Of a stretch of 64,000 bases of DNA, positions 7,626 to 17,781 are shown piece after piece. The position numbers and the translations under genes were made by a program. The stretch spans positions 124,001-188,000 of the forward strand of contig NZ_JADWYR010000003.1 of the NCBI RefSeq assembly GCF_015831355.1. The letters are read 5' to 3'. The notes beneath the pieces are model-generated. The model did not search any database and was not told the DNA's origin. It saw nothing but the letters and a program-made list of their open reading frames with translations. Position 1 is the first letter of the stretch; each line of letters starts with the position of its first letter. Source of the DNA: Panacibacter microcysteis (GTDB lineage: Bacteria > Bacteroidota > Bacteroidia > Chitinophagales > Chitinophagaceae).

Positions 7626-9911
7626 ATGAAAAATGTATTCCTTTCAGTGTTGTGTATGTTGTTTACCAGCGGCGTTTTTGCCAATCTTTCGCAGGGCAAC
7701 TGGCGCTGGCGAAACGATAACGCTTCAGAAACTGCGGCCACATGGAAAGCGGCAGAAGGTGTAACATTCGTTCTTGCAGACACAGCCTCCTTTCGTTTAA
7801 GAATGGAAATTATAAACAGTGCAGGAGAGCCCAGAAATTTTACACAATCGTTGCAATACGCAACGAACCCCAACGGACCGTGGGAGCAGGTAAATAATGT
7901 AAGCAGTGCTTTCAGGTTGAGTACATCATCTTTCGTAGCAGACGGGCAAAGTACCACGAAGCAGCTCTCCGGTTATTCAGCCAACACATTTACAGCGGGC
8001 GAAATTATTTCAGCAGATCCTGCCTTCTCGCAATTATTACAGGATGGAACAAAAACGGAGTATGAGTGGGTACTGAAAGCAACCGGCAATGTCATACCCA
8101 ATACCACTTATTATTTCAAAGCGGGGAGTTTGGATGATGCTGTTGCAATACCTTTTTTAACTACCGCGGCCAATATTCCTGTAACGCCGGCATTGTTGTC
8201 AAATGGCGGGTTTGAAGATAATCTCGCAGACTGGAAGGGCCTGATTGCAAAAGGAAGTGCCACATTTGAACCGGCTACAACCAATGTACACGGTGGCAGT
8301 AAAGCGCTGAAAGTAGTGGTGACAGATAAGGGTGGTAATAATAAAATTGGTATAAGGCATAATTCGTTTGCCATAAACACTGCCGGTACTTATGAGCTGC
8401 GTTTCTGGGCACTGGCTGATACAAGAGATGCATTATTAAATATTAACTTTCGTACAGCGGCAGGCAATAACCTTTGTGCGTATAAAATATACGACCGTTT
8501 TGATAATGCCGGAAATGGCTGGCAAATGTATCATTATACGTTCAGGGTTACACAAAGCCCGGTTACGTTTGAAATGGCCTTTAACTCCAATACCACGTAC
8601 TATATCGACGATATGGAAATAATACCAGCTACAGATGATGTGATCGATGTAAATACCCAATACAAATGGCAATACGGGTTTAGCGGGTATGGCTGGCTGT
8701 CGGGCGATAATGACAATTCCGTTTTGTTGCCAGACAGCAGCATTGCATGGATTTTCAGCGATTCGTTTATGGGTACTGCCGATGCGCATTCCAATATTAT
8801 CGATAATACAAGCATCATCAATAACCTGGTGGTGCATGAAAAGAACGGCCAGTTTACTTCCATTTACGGTGGCAATGCAGGCGCTGCAACATCATTATTC
8901 AGCCCGGGCAACGGCAATATTTTCTGGAATGCCGGTGGTGTGGTAGATGGCAATAAGCTAAAAGTTTTGCTTATAGAGATTGGTGGAGGCGGCACCTACC
9001 AGAACCGCACATATATTGGTACATTGTCGTTGCCAGGCTTGCAGGTACAGGGCCAGGTAGTGGCGCCTTATACAGGACCAAACTCACCCAATACCATTTT
9101 CCAGGATGGTGGTTACAACTACATTTACCTCAGCGAGCGTGCAGGTACGTTTGAAAACTATTCCCAGGTAGCAAGAGTACCTGCCGGCAAACTGAATGGC
9201 AGCAGACAGTGGGAGTTTTATAAAAATGACGGCACATGGAGCACTGGTTATACCAATGTGAAGCGCATCATCAGTGGGGTAGAAGCGGGTACTGTGAGAA
9301 AACTGGGCGAGGGCAACTATGTAATGTCTGGTGTTCCCAATCTTACCAACGAGGTGGCGGTATGGTTTGCGCCGGCGCCGGAAGGGCCATGGACAAACAA
9401 ACATGTTGTATGCAATATTCCACAGGAAGAAGGTGTGCTCGCCTACCAGGGTCATATAGATGCAGGCAGTGGCGCCAATGGTCTTTATACATTGTCTTAT
9501 TCTGTTTACCCGTTTGCAGGTTTAATACCGCAGCAGCAATCTGATAAGGGCAGTTATATTCCTTACTATGTAAAATCAGATCTTAAAGCATTGTCACCCT
9601 ATCGCAATAATGCTGTAAGGAGCGTGCAGGCAGGTGCATCGGTTACAGTACCCAACAATAGTTATAAAGCCTTGGTAGTACCAAATCCCGCAGCACAGTA
9701 CATTCAGTTTGCTGTACAGCAGATCAAAGACGGTCAACTAACCGCAACACTCACAGATATGACAGGTCATGTGTTGCACACAGAAAAAATAATGGTCACC
9801 GCAAATGCCCAATACAGGCTGCACCTGCAGTCAATGCCACCTGCCGGCATGTATATGTTACAGTTGAGCACAAAAGAAGGTACACAGACGCTTAAAGTTG
9901 TTGTACAATAA
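7626..9911 (+). CDS. T9SS-exported paralogue of the preceding protein
   Basis: The 761-residue product has the same order of parts as the gene at 4761: signal peptide (MKNVFLSVLCMLFTSGVFA), the LSQGNWRWRNDNASETAATW domain to about residue 180, a jelly-roll module (NGGFEDNLADWKGLIAKGSAT; YELRFWALADT), a DUF4185/DUF5005-like segment (SGDNDNSVLLPDSSIAWIFS) and a T9SS sorting domain (ALVVPNPAAQYIQF through AGMYMLQL). It lacks the FnIII-like linker of its neighbour. The duplication is probably ancient, because identity is clear only at motifs. A binding or lytic role on a polysaccharide is inferred from context. Confidence 0.85.
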   Translation: MKNVFLSVLCMLFTSGVFANLSQGNWRWRNDNASETAATWKAAEGVTFVLADTASFRLRMEIINSAGEPRNFTQSLQYATNPNGPWEQVNNVSSAFRLSTSSFVADGQSTTKQLSGYSANTFTAGEIISADPAFSQLLQDGTKTEYEWVLKATGNVIPNTTYYFKAGSLDDAVAIPFLTTAANIPVTPALLSNGGFEDNLADWKGLIAKGSATFEPATTNVHGGSKALKVVVTDKGGNNKIGIRHNSFAINTAGTYELRFWALADTRDALLNINFRTAAGNNLCAYKIYDRFDNAGNGWQMYHYTFRVTQSPVTFEMAFNSNTTYYIDDMEIIPATDDVIDVNTQYKWQYGFSGYGWLSGDNDNSVLLPDSSIAWIFSDSFMGTADAHSNIIDNTSIINNLVVHEKNGQFTSIYGGNAGAATSLFSPGNGNIFWNAGGVVDGNKLKVLLIEIGGGGTYQNRTYIGTLSLPGLQVQGQVVAPYTGPNSPNTIFQDGGYNYIYLSERAGTFENYSQVARVPAGKLNGSRQWEFYKNDGTWSTGYTNVKRIISGVEAGTVRKLGEGNYVMSGVPNLTNEVAVWFAPAPEGPWTNKHVVCNIPQEEGVLAYQGHIDAGSGANGLYTLSYSVYPFAGLIPQQQSDKGSYIPYYVKSDLKALSPYRNNAVRSVQAGASVTVPNNSYKALVVPNPAAQYIQFAVQQIKDGQLTATLTDMTGHVLHTEKIMVTANAQYRLHLQSMPPAGMYMLQLSTKEGTQTLKVVVQ

Positions 9912-9977
9912 AATGTTTTTTTATAAAAATCAGTAGGGGTAAAATTGCAACTACGTGACGGTGTGTAAAATACCGTT

Positions 9978-11084
9978 ATGAAAAGAATTTTACTCCTGCT
10001 TTTTATGGTTGTGGCGTATAACAGCCTGTTTGCATCTGTTAGCCAGGGGCACTGGCGCTGGCGTAAGGATGATGGCTCTGAAATAACGGCCACATGGATG
10101 GCAGACCAGGATCAGCCGGCAACCATTTCTGATGCTTCTCAAAATATTCGTTTAAGGATTGAGCTGTACAATGATGACGTCAACAGCAACGACCCGGATA
10201 ATGAAGTGCTGCAATACACCATCAGTGGCGGAAGTGACTGGAAAACCATTACCACTGATGCAGGCACGAACGCTTTTGTATTGGCATCAACCAGCCCCAA
10301 CGTTACAGACCTGGAACCAACCACGCAGCAGATAACGGGGGCTAATTTTCCTTTTGAAAGTGGAAAGGTGATCGTAAGTACATCTCCGTTGCCGTCTTTA
10401 CCGGTGTCTCCCTATTCAGAAACAGAGTATGAATTTTGTATAAAACCCACCGCGAATATCGCACCCTCCACTACTTATGAGTTCAGGGTACAGGAAACAA
10501 ACCATAATGCAGGTTATACAAACCCCGTACTTACAACTGCTGCAACACTGCCTGTGACATTTACAGGATTTTCATTGCTGGAAAAGAACAACGGCATCCA
10601 GGTTTCATGGACAACAGGCACTGAGATAAACAATGATCATTTTGTTGTTCAAAGAAGCACTGATGCCAATACCTGGAAAAATGTAAGCACTGTTACAGCA
10701 AACAAAACCGGTTCCTACAGCTATTTCGATGCTGCACCACTTTCAGGCAAAAGTTACTACAGGATTATGCAGTTTGACAGGGATGGTAAATCTTCAGCCA
10801 CATCTGTGAAATATGTAGAACTTGGTAAAGGCAAGATGATACTTACCGTTACGCCAAATCCCGTTGTAGACAACATTAATCTTGTGGTGAAGAATTATGA
10901 AGGGAATGTGGTTGTAACCGTACGCGGATCAGACGGAAGAACTGCCATAAAACAAACCGTCAACATTGCCGCAAACGGGTCTGCAATAAGTATACCTGTG
11001 AGGGGTAAGGTTACTCCGGGATTGTATTATGTAAGTGTAACCGGCAGCGGTTTGAAAGCTACTACCAGCGTTTTGATCAAATAA
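9978..11084 (+). CDS. T9SS-exported protein with the shared N-terminal domain but no propeller
   Basis: The 368-residue protein starts with a signal peptide (MKRILLLLFMVVAYNSLFA), then the third copy of the VSQGHWRWRKDDGSEITATW domain to about residue 185. A FnIII-like module follows (GIQVSWTTGTEINNDHFVVQRS) and then a type A sorting domain (LTVTPNPVVDNINL to LYYVSVTGSGLKATTSVLIK). It has no candidate catalytic module, so the N-terminal domain itself may be the functional part, for example in ligand binding. It closes the three-gene cluster and is followed by a clear terminator. Confidence 0.85.
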   Translation: MKRILLLLFMVVAYNSLFASVSQGHWRWRKDDGSEITATWMADQDQPATISDASQNIRLRIELYNDDVNSNDPDNEVLQYTISGGSDWKTITTDAGTNAFVLASTSPNVTDLEPTTQQITGANFPFESGKVIVSTSPLPSLPVSPYSETEYEFCIKPTANIAPSTTYEFRVQETNHNAGYTNPVLTTAATLPVTFTGFSLLEKNNGIQVSWTTGTEINNDHFVVQRSTDANTWKNVSTVTANKTGSYSYFDAAPLSGKSYYRIMQFDRDGKSSATSVKYVELGKGKMILTVTPNPVVDNINLVVKNYEGNVVVTVRGSDGRTAIKQTVNIAANGSAISIPVRGKVTPGLYYVSVTGSGLKATTSVLIK

Positions 11085-11107
11085 ATAGTACCCCCATACA
11101 TTGTCAC

Positions 11108-11140
11108 TAAAAAGAGCAGCGCAAGGCTGTTCTTTTTTTT
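11108..11140 (+). terminator. rho-independent terminator after the T9SS trio
   Basis: The hairpin AAAGAGCAG / CTGTTCTTT has a short GC-containing loop and runs directly into eight T residues. It lies 24 bp after the stop at 11084. Confidence 0.8.
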
Positions 11141-11244
11141 ACTGGAAATTTCTGAAAACTGATGGCGGTAGTATGCAGTTTAGGTGACAATAATCTAAAT
11201 ACAGGTTTAACAAAAACCTGCCAATTACACAAACTGCTTGAAGT

Positions 11245-12951
11245 ATGAAAAAACTGCTTATTGTACTAGCCGTTTTAACCACAGGATTGCTGGCCTGTTC
11301 CAAACAGGGATTTCTTGACCAGACCACCACGACAGACCTTGATGAAAACAGTGTGTTTTCAGACAGTGCCCGTTCAATGGATTTTCTTGCTCAGATCTAC
11401 ACAGGTATTGGTTACAGCTTTACACCCTCCCGCTTTAGCGGGCTGGCCGGTCTTGATGCGAGCTCTGATGAGGCAGAAGGCCCGCTGGCAACCGGTATTA
11501 CAACGTACAGCCAGTTCGCTTCCGGTTCTATCAGTGCGTTTACCATCAGCACAGATGCGTGGACCGCGGGATACCAGAATATACGCGCAGTAAACCAGTT
11601 TCTTGCGCACTTAAGTGTTATTCCTTTCAATGAAGACCTGAAGCAAAGAACAAGAGGTGAAGCAATGTTCCTGCGTGCGTGGTATTATGCGCTGATGTTG
11701 AAACATTATGGCGGTGTACCATTGGTAGGAGATACTGTGTACAACGTAAACGACAATATCAAAACATCCCGCAATACTTATGAAGAGTGTGTAAACTATA
11801 TCCTTCAGCAGTGCGACGAAGCAGCGTCTTACCTCAGCACAAGCTACAGCGGTCTCAATTATGGACGTATCACAAAAGGTGCCTGCCTGGCACTTAAAGC
11901 CAAAGTACTCTTATATGCAGCAAGCCCTTTATATAACGGCCAGGGCATTGCTGATGCAGAACCACTGAAATCAATTACCGGTTATCCTTCTTTCGATATC
12001 AACAGGTGGAAGCTTGCTGCTGATGCGGCCAAAGCAGTGATTGATCTTAACCAGTACCAGCTATACGAAGACAACAATACCAAAGCCGGTTATGGTTTTT
12101 ACCAGTTGTTCCAGCTTAGGGTAAACACAGAATACATTCTTGCAAGAATGAATGGCGATAACCGTGATCTTGAAGGTTTGTGGCGCCCGCCATCCAGGGG
12201 TGGAAACTCTACGTCAGGCGCGTTTCCATCGCAGAACCTGGTTGATGCTTTTGAAATGAATAATGGCCTGCCCATAACAGATCCGTCTTCAGGGTATGAT
12301 GCTCAGCATCCTTACGATAACCGCGATCCGCGGTTGGATTATACGGTCTCTCACAATGGGTCGATGATCTATAAATCACTTCAGTCCGTTTTACCGATCT
12401 ATACTTATGATGGAGAGCCTAACGGCGATGCTACAGGTGTGGGCACACCAACCGGTTATTACGGTAATAAAATGTGCAACGACCTCGTGGTGCCCGACTA
12501 TATCGGTTCTGCATCCCAGCGCTGTTTGCCACTGATAAGGTATGCAGATGTTTTATTGATGTATGCTGAAGCGCTCAATGAATATGAGGGCCCTACGCAG
12601 GACGTGTATGACGCGGTGCAGGCCATACGTAAAAGAGCGGGCTTGCTGCCATACGAACTTACGCCCGGCCTTAGCCAGGAACAGATGAGAAGTGTAATAC
12701 GGCATGAAAGACAGGTAGAGCTTGCATTTGAAGAAAGCCGCTTCTGGGATGTACGCCGCTGGAAATTGGCCGAACAAACCGAAGACCAGGTATTGAAGGG
12801 TATGAAGGTAACAAGGAATGCAGATGGCTCTTTTACCTACAACGTCATCAATGTAAGAGACCGCAGCTTTCGTACACCAATGTACTTATGGCCATTGCCG
12901 TATGCAGAAACAGCAAAGTCTGCCGAACTGCTTCAAAACCCGGGATATTAA
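11245..12951 (+). CDS. RagB/SusD family outer-membrane lipoprotein
   Basis: The 568-residue protein has a lipoprotein signal with Cys18 (MKKLLIVLAVLTTGLLAC) and the SusD hallmarks: RGEAMFLRAWYYALMLKHYGGVPLV in the TPR region, KGACLALKAKVLLYAASPLYNG, LIRYADVLLMYAEALNE and RHERQVELAFEESRFWDVRRWK near the end. SusD proteins cap a SusC TonB-dependent pore and bind the glycan at the cell surface. No SusC gene lies directly upstream, which is unusual; it leads an operon with two small lipoproteins (gaps 15 and 6 bp). Its partner may be the SusC at 19815. Confidence 0.95.
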   Translation: MKKLLIVLAVLTTGLLACSKQGFLDQTTTTDLDENSVFSDSARSMDFLAQIYTGIGYSFTPSRFSGLAGLDASSDEAEGPLATGITTYSQFASGSISAFTISTDAWTAGYQNIRAVNQFLAHLSVIPFNEDLKQRTRGEAMFLRAWYYALMLKHYGGVPLVGDTVYNVNDNIKTSRNTYEECVNYILQQCDEAASYLSTSYSGLNYGRITKGACLALKAKVLLYAASPLYNGQGIADAEPLKSITGYPSFDINRWKLAADAAKAVIDLNQYQLYEDNNTKAGYGFYQLFQLRVNTEYILARMNGDNRDLEGLWRPPSRGGNSTSGAFPSQNLVDAFEMNNGLPITDPSSGYDAQHPYDNRDPRLDYTVSHNGSMIYKSLQSVLPIYTYDGEPNGDATGVGTPTGYYGNKMCNDLVVPDYIGSASQRCLPLIRYADVLLMYAEALNEYEGPTQDVYDAVQAIRKRAGLLPYELTPGLSQEQMRSVIRHERQVELAFEESRFWDVRRWKLAEQTEDQVLKGMKVTRNADGSFTYNVINVRDRSFRTPMYLWPLPYAETAKSAELLQNPGY

Positions 12952-12966
12952 TTCAACTGAAATAAT

Positions 12967-13398
12967 ATGAACAGCATAAAAATATTTCTTGCAGCAGCGC
13001 TTATAATAGCCGGTGCAGCATGTAAAACACAGAAAGATGTGTTGATAGAACCACAAAAAGATCTTGCAGGTACATGGCGCATCTCCAGGGTTACCAGGAA
13101 TGCAGCCGATATAACCGAATGGGTAGATTCATCCGGCTTCAGGCTGGTGCTGAATGATGATAACAGCTATACGCTCGGTGAAAACAAACTGCCATTCCTG
13201 GTGGGCGCCGCAGGCAACTGGCAGGCAGATGATCCGCAGTACCCGTATCATTTGTCGTTTGTGCCTGCCAATGCGCAGGATTCTGTTTCGGGCAGTATTA
13301 CCACACCGGTTATCAAAGGAAACAGGAGTCTCAATATTACCCTCAGCCCGGGTTGCAATAAAAACACATACGTATATACATTGGAAAAAATGCAATAG
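12967..13398 (+). CDS. small lipoprotein, DUF5004-like
   Basis: This 143-residue protein has a lipobox ending at Cys19 (LIIAGAAC) and a lipocalin-like beta-rich body beginning LAGTWRISRVTRNAADITEW, typical of the small lipoproteins (DUF5004-like) found beside SusD in glycan loci. It lies 15 bp after the SusD gene and 6 bp before the next. No enzymatic motif is visible; a surface glycan-binding or accessory role is inferred from position only. Confidence 0.75.
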   Translation: MNSIKIFLAAALIIAGAACKTQKDVLIEPQKDLAGTWRISRVTRNAADITEWVDSSGFRLVLNDDNSYTLGENKLPFLVGAAGNWQADDPQYPYHLSFVPANAQDSVSGSITTPVIKGNRSLNITLSPGCNKNTYVYTLEKMQ

Positions 13399-13404
13399 TG
13401 CCAT

Positions 13405-14403
13405 ATGCAAAAAGTAACCACCATTCTTAAAAGAAAAAGAACAAGGCAAAGAATATATTTTCTTGCTGTAGCGGGCCTGATTGGTCTTGCCGTAGCAGCG
13501 TGTGTGTCTACCATCACGAATATCAGCCAGCCCAACGAAGTAAATGCAGGCGATACGGCGAAGATTGTGCTAAGCATACAATGGAAAGAAACCAACAATG
13601 ATCATAACGACAGGCAGGTGATCGGTATCTGCGTACCAAAGTCATGGAACGCAGCAGCAACCACGAAAATGTTCCTCGAAGGGTCATCCGGCGATGCTAC
13701 GATGAGCGTAATACCAGCAAGCGCGGTAGAGCCCGATAGCAAGTTGCCATGGAAAGATGCATTCATGAAAAAGTTTGGTATTGGTCCCAACCTTATAGAT
13801 GATATGGAGTGGGTAGTGTTCTGGTCAGACATCAAATTTGTTGTACCCAATGGTTCCACGCTCAATGGTAAAGTGTATATCAACATCAAAACAGCCAATG
13901 CCAACCTCCAGTTCAAACCAGGTTATGCCATGTGCGAAGACAATGATGGCCTGTCTGATTTCTTTTCAGGCTTTTATACCAGCGCATTTGGTAATTGCCT
14001 GGCAGTCGTAAACGGAGAAGGCGATATACAGGATTTCTGTAACCCGCAAATTGGTATTGGCGAGCCTTCCAATGCCCTTGCCAACGACATTATAACACTT
14101 AAGTACGATGCAAACCTCGATATATCGCAGCTTGCAAATGAGCAGGAGATATACCTCTGCGCAAAGGTTTATACAACAGATGGCGAAGTGATAGAAAACT
14201 GCGAAAAGAATGAAAGCAACCTGCTGAGAACTTTTGCTTTCAAAAAATGGCGCATCGATTTCTGGCCTGCAAAACATTTCAGTTTACCGGCAGGTAAAGA
14301 ACTGCAGCGTATGGAATATTATTTCACTGATAAAACAGGTACACTTAAAACCGGTTTTGCAAATACGGCAGATCCTTTTGTGTACACGTTTAAATGCAAG
14401 TAA
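13405..14403 (+). CDS. DUF4961-like surface lipoprotein
   Basis: The 332-residue protein has a long basic N-terminus, then a lipobox with Cys33 (GLIGLAVAAC). The body (NEVNAGDTAKIVLSIQWKE; VIGICVPKSWN; DMEWVVFWSD; SDFFSGFYTSAFGNC) resembles the DUF4961 proteins that accompany SusD and DUF5004 lipoproteins in Bacteroidota. Function is unknown; like its neighbours it probably belongs to the surface complex. The assignment is from memory of family features and was not searched. Confidence 0.7.
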   Translation: MQKVTTILKRKRTRQRIYFLAVAGLIGLAVAACVSTITNISQPNEVNAGDTAKIVLSIQWKETNNDHNDRQVIGICVPKSWNAAATTKMFLEGSSGDATMSVIPASAVEPDSKLPWKDAFMKKFGIGPNLIDDMEWVVFWSDIKFVVPNGSTLNGKVYINIKTANANLQFKPGYAMCEDNDGLSDFFSGFYTSAFGNCLAVVNGEGDIQDFCNPQIGIGEPSNALANDIITLKYDANLDISQLANEQEIYLCAKVYTTDGEVIENCEKNESNLLRTFAFKKWRIDFWPAKHFSLPAGKELQRMEYYFTDKTGTLKTGFANTADPFVYTFKCK

Positions 14404-14449
14404 AGTAAGAACATGTAAGCGGGGCCGCACTGTGCCGAAGTATTTGCAA

Positions 14450-14605
14450 AAGCTGAAGTGAGTGACACAACAGGCGATGATAGTAGCAATGCAGCTCACA
14501 CAATGATAACCCGTGCATAACAGTAAGAATTTTTTGTAGCCCGGCAGCAGTTTTTCAATGAAGCATCGTTGCGTCGCACACTTGTACTGCAGTGCCTGCC
14601 GCAAC
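14450..14605. repeat. dispersed intergenic repeat, copies 5 and 6 as a facing inverted pair
   Basis: The minus-oriented half is at 14455-14479 (AAGTGAGTGACACAACAGGCG, with a decayed outer end). The plus-oriented half starts CCGGCAGCAG at 14541 and has core TTGCGTCGCACACTTGTAC at 14569-14587. The arrangement matches the pair at 7.4 kb. It separates the SusD/DUF operon from the next SusC gene. Confidence 0.85.
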
Positions 14606-14704
14606 AGTTCCGGGTGTAACAGTGCTTACATAAACAGCCGGGCCGCAGGCGCAAACATGCGGTAAGCATTAAACCAACAACAAAGAAGTTTTAAATAACG
14701 CTTT

Positions 14705-17700
14705 ATGAGACGATTGTTATTGCTCGTAATATTTCTGCAGGTGTTAAAGGTGCAGGCACAGTCTGTACAAAGTGTAACAGGCGTGGTACTGGATGATTAT
14801 GGCCACCCTTTACCGGCTGTAACGGTTGCCGTGTCAGGTACATCCAATCTTGTTACCACAGATGATGAGGGTGCATTTGAAATACAGGCTGCAGCCAATG
14901 CGGTGCTGTTGTTTACGCATCCGTCATTTGAGCAGTACGCATGGAAAGTTACAACTGGTAAAACTGTTGTAAAGCTTGTACGCAGCCTGTTTCCGCAAAA
15001 CAACAGTATTGATGTTTTGTACGATACAAGAAAAGCAGATAAAATTCTTGGCTCGGTATCTACGGTATACTCAGGGCAGTTAACATCAACGCCTGCACCG
15101 TTATACGCTTACGCACTCGCCGGCAGGTTGCCCGGGCTGTATACGCAGCAAACCCGTGGCTGGGCAGCTACGGTAACAGCATCTACTTCTTCTACAGATG
15201 GTGTGTTTGGTACATTTCCTACAGACAACACCAAGGGGCTGAAAGGACCAAACGATAATACAGAAATTTCGTTGCGCCTGCGCGGCCAGGCACCCATAAC
15301 GATCATAGATGGCGTACAGCGTGATATTTATACTATAGACCCGGAAAACATAGAATCGGTTTCTGTGCTGAAAGACGGTTTGTCTACCATCTTACTCGGG
15401 CAAAGAAGTTCACGGGGTGTAATACTGGTTACCACAAAAAAGCCTATGCAGGGTACACCGCATGTATCATTTACCGCGCAGCTTGGCAGGCAGTCACCAC
15501 TGAGTTTGCCAACAACGTTGCCGGCTTACCAGTATGCTTATTTATACAATGAAGCATTGTCTAACCAAAACCTTCCTCTTGCATATGCATATGATGATTT
15601 TGCAAAGTACCGCGATCACAGCAGTCCTTATACACATCCTGATGTTGACTGGTTCAATACTATTTTAAATAAAAGCTCGCTGATTAACCGTTACTCTTTA
15701 AATATTTCCGGCGGTGGCCGTTCTGCAAGATATACGGTGGGTTTGGGCTATTTAAATCAGCAGGGTTTATTTAAGTCAGATAATCCTGCATATGAAACAA
15801 ACAATTCTATAAAGCGCTATACCATCAATACAAATATTGATGTTGATGTAACCAAAGACTTCAAAGCACAGTTGCAGATATTTGGCCGTATACAGGATGG
15901 CAACCAGCCCGGTGCCGGTACTGATGCTGTTATCAGCGGTTTGTACACCACACCAAATAGTGCTTATCCTGTTTTTAACCCGGATGGTTCGCTTGGCGGC
16001 TCTTCTATTTACCAGCGCAACCTCTATGGTATGGTTAACCGTTCCGGTTACCTGCAGGATTATACAAGAGATATTATGGCAAACATTGTGTTGAACTATA
16101 AGTTTGACAGGTGGGTGAAAGGCTTATGGGCAAGGGCGCAGAGCAATTTATCCGTGTATGCTTCCAACCTTACAGACAGGAGCAGTGTTGCGCCTTCGTT
16201 CAAGTTTAATATTTCTCCCGATGGAGATTCCACGTATGCTCGTTATGGTAATATCATAGACCAGGCAAATACATTTGCGCTTACATACAGTGCACAGTAT
16301 TTCTACCTGCAGACCGCAGTAGGCTACAACCGCTCTTTTGGTAAAAACAATTTTGCAGGCAAACTGTTTTTCGATTACAACTCTTCCATCTTCAACTACG
16401 ATCTGCCTGAAGCGAACCGGAATTTTGCTTTCAATGCCACCTACGATTATAATGGAAAATATTTTTTGGAAGGTGCCGTGAATTATAGTGGTAATGACCG
16501 CTACCCGCCGGGTAAACAATTCGGGTTATTCTATGCTGCCGGCATAGGTTGGGATGTGGCTAAAGAAAACTTTATAAAAGACAACAGCAGCCTTGCCTGG
16601 ATCAACAAGATAAAGCTGCGTGGCACATATGGCAAAACCGGTAACGTTAACGTGGGTTACTTTACCTGGAGAGAAGCGTTCCAGAGTGATTATGTATTCT
16701 CCAGTTATCCGTATGGTGTGGGCAGGGTTACACAGTTTATCTCGCAGCAGTCTATACTGGCAAACCCCAATGTAACGTGGGAGAAAGCTGATAAATACAA
16801 TGCAGGTATAGACATTGCATTGTTTGGAAACAAATTCAGCTTTACTGCAGAGTATTATAACAATCGCTATTACGACCTCATGCAACAGCCCGGTAAACAA
16901 AGTACCATTATCGGTATAGCATACCCGGTAGAAAACCTGGGAGTAAACAAATTTACCGGTGTTGAAGTGTCTGCCACTTACAGGAACAATATCAAAGACT
17001 TCAATTATTTTCTGACGGGCAATATTTCCTTTGAGCAATCAAAGATCCTGTATATGGACGAGCAGGTGCGCAGCTATGCATGGAACGTACGCACGGGAAA
17101 CCCTGTAGGCGCAACATTTGGTTATATAGCCGATGGTTTTATACAGGACCAGAAAGAGGCAGAATCTGCAGCATCTGTAGCCGGTTATACATTACAGCCC
17201 GGTGATATCAAATACCGCGACCTAAACAGCGATGGGGTCATCAACCAGTACGATGAGACGCTTATCAGCTCTTCAAAGCCATTCATGTATTACGGTGTTA
17301 CCGCCGGTTTCAGTTACAAAGGTTTTGATGTAAGCGTATTGCTGCAGGGTGTACAAAACAGGACCTATTTCTCAAATGATTACGCATTTGGTTCAGGCTC
17401 GCAGCAGGGTTTTGATTACATCATCAACCGCTGGACGCCCGAAACGGCAACAACGGCCGGTTACCCGCGTCTTACGCCTGGTATCAATGCCAATAACGAC
17501 CCTTTCCTGCTTGCGAGGAACAGCACTTTCTGGCAGCATGATGGTGATTACTTCCGGCTGAAAAATGTAGAGCTTGGCTATACACTGCCATTTAAAGTAA
17601 CAAAGCACCTGAAGGTTTCAACGGTAAGGTTATTTGCCAATGGCCTCAATCTATTTACACAGGCCGCTTACAACAGGTTAGATCCTGAAGTAAATGGCCA

Positions 17701-17752
17701 GGTATATCCCATACAGCGTGTAATCAACTTTGGTTTAAACATTAAGTTTTAA
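14705..17752 (+). CDS. SusC/RagA family TonB-dependent outer-membrane transporter
   Basis: The 1015-residue protein starts with a signal peptide (MRRLLLLVIFLQVLKVQAQ), then a carboxypeptidase-regulatory-like domain (VTGVVLDDYGHPLPAVTVAVSG). The plug domain contains LAGRLPGLYTQQTRG, ITIIDGVQRDIYTIDPENIESVSVLKDG and SRGVILVTTK, and the long beta-barrel ends GLNIKF. The usual SusC plug lead-in VVVGYGT is not recognisable here. It pairs with the SusD at 17782 (29 bp gap) to import oligosaccharides using TonB energy. Confidence 0.95.
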   Translation: MRRLLLLVIFLQVLKVQAQSVQSVTGVVLDDYGHPLPAVTVAVSGTSNLVTTDDEGAFEIQAAANAVLLFTHPSFEQYAWKVTTGKTVVKLVRSLFPQNNSIDVLYDTRKADKILGSVSTVYSGQLTSTPAPLYAYALAGRLPGLYTQQTRGWAATVTASTSSTDGVFGTFPTDNTKGLKGPNDNTEISLRLRGQAPITIIDGVQRDIYTIDPENIESVSVLKDGLSTILLGQRSSRGVILVTTKKPMQGTPHVSFTAQLGRQSPLSLPTTLPAYQYAYLYNEALSNQNLPLAYAYDDFAKYRDHSSPYTHPDVDWFNTILNKSSLINRYSLNISGGGRSARYTVGLGYLNQQGLFKSDNPAYETNNSIKRYTINTNIDVDVTKDFKAQLQIFGRIQDGNQPGAGTDAVISGLYTTPNSAYPVFNPDGSLGGSSIYQRNLYGMVNRSGYLQDYTRDIMANIVLNYKFDRWVKGLWARAQSNLSVYASNLTDRSSVAPSFKFNISPDGDSTYARYGNIIDQANTFALTYSAQYFYLQTAVGYNRSFGKNNFAGKLFFDYNSSIFNYDLPEANRNFAFNATYDYNGKYFLEGAVNYSGNDRYPPGKQFGLFYAAGIGWDVAKENFIKDNSSLAWINKIKLRGTYGKTGNVNVGYFTWREAFQSDYVFSSYPYGVGRVTQFISQQSILANPNVTWEKADKYNAGIDIALFGNKFSFTAEYYNNRYYDLMQQPGKQSTIIGIAYPVENLGVNKFTGVEVSATYRNNIKDFNYFLTGNISFEQSKILYMDEQVRSYAWNVRTGNPVGATFGYIADGFIQDQKEAESAASVAGYTLQPGDIKYRDLNSDGVINQYDETLISSSKPFMYYGVTAGFSYKGFDVSVLLQGVQNRTYFSNDYAFGSGSQQGFDYIINRWTPETATTAGYPRLTPGINANNDPFLLARNSTFWQHDGDYFRLKNVELGYTLPFKVTKHLKVSTVRLFANGLNLFTQAAYNRLDPEVNGQVYPIQRVINFGLNIKF

Positions 17753-17781
17753 TTCGAAATCACCGCAACGGAATAATACGT

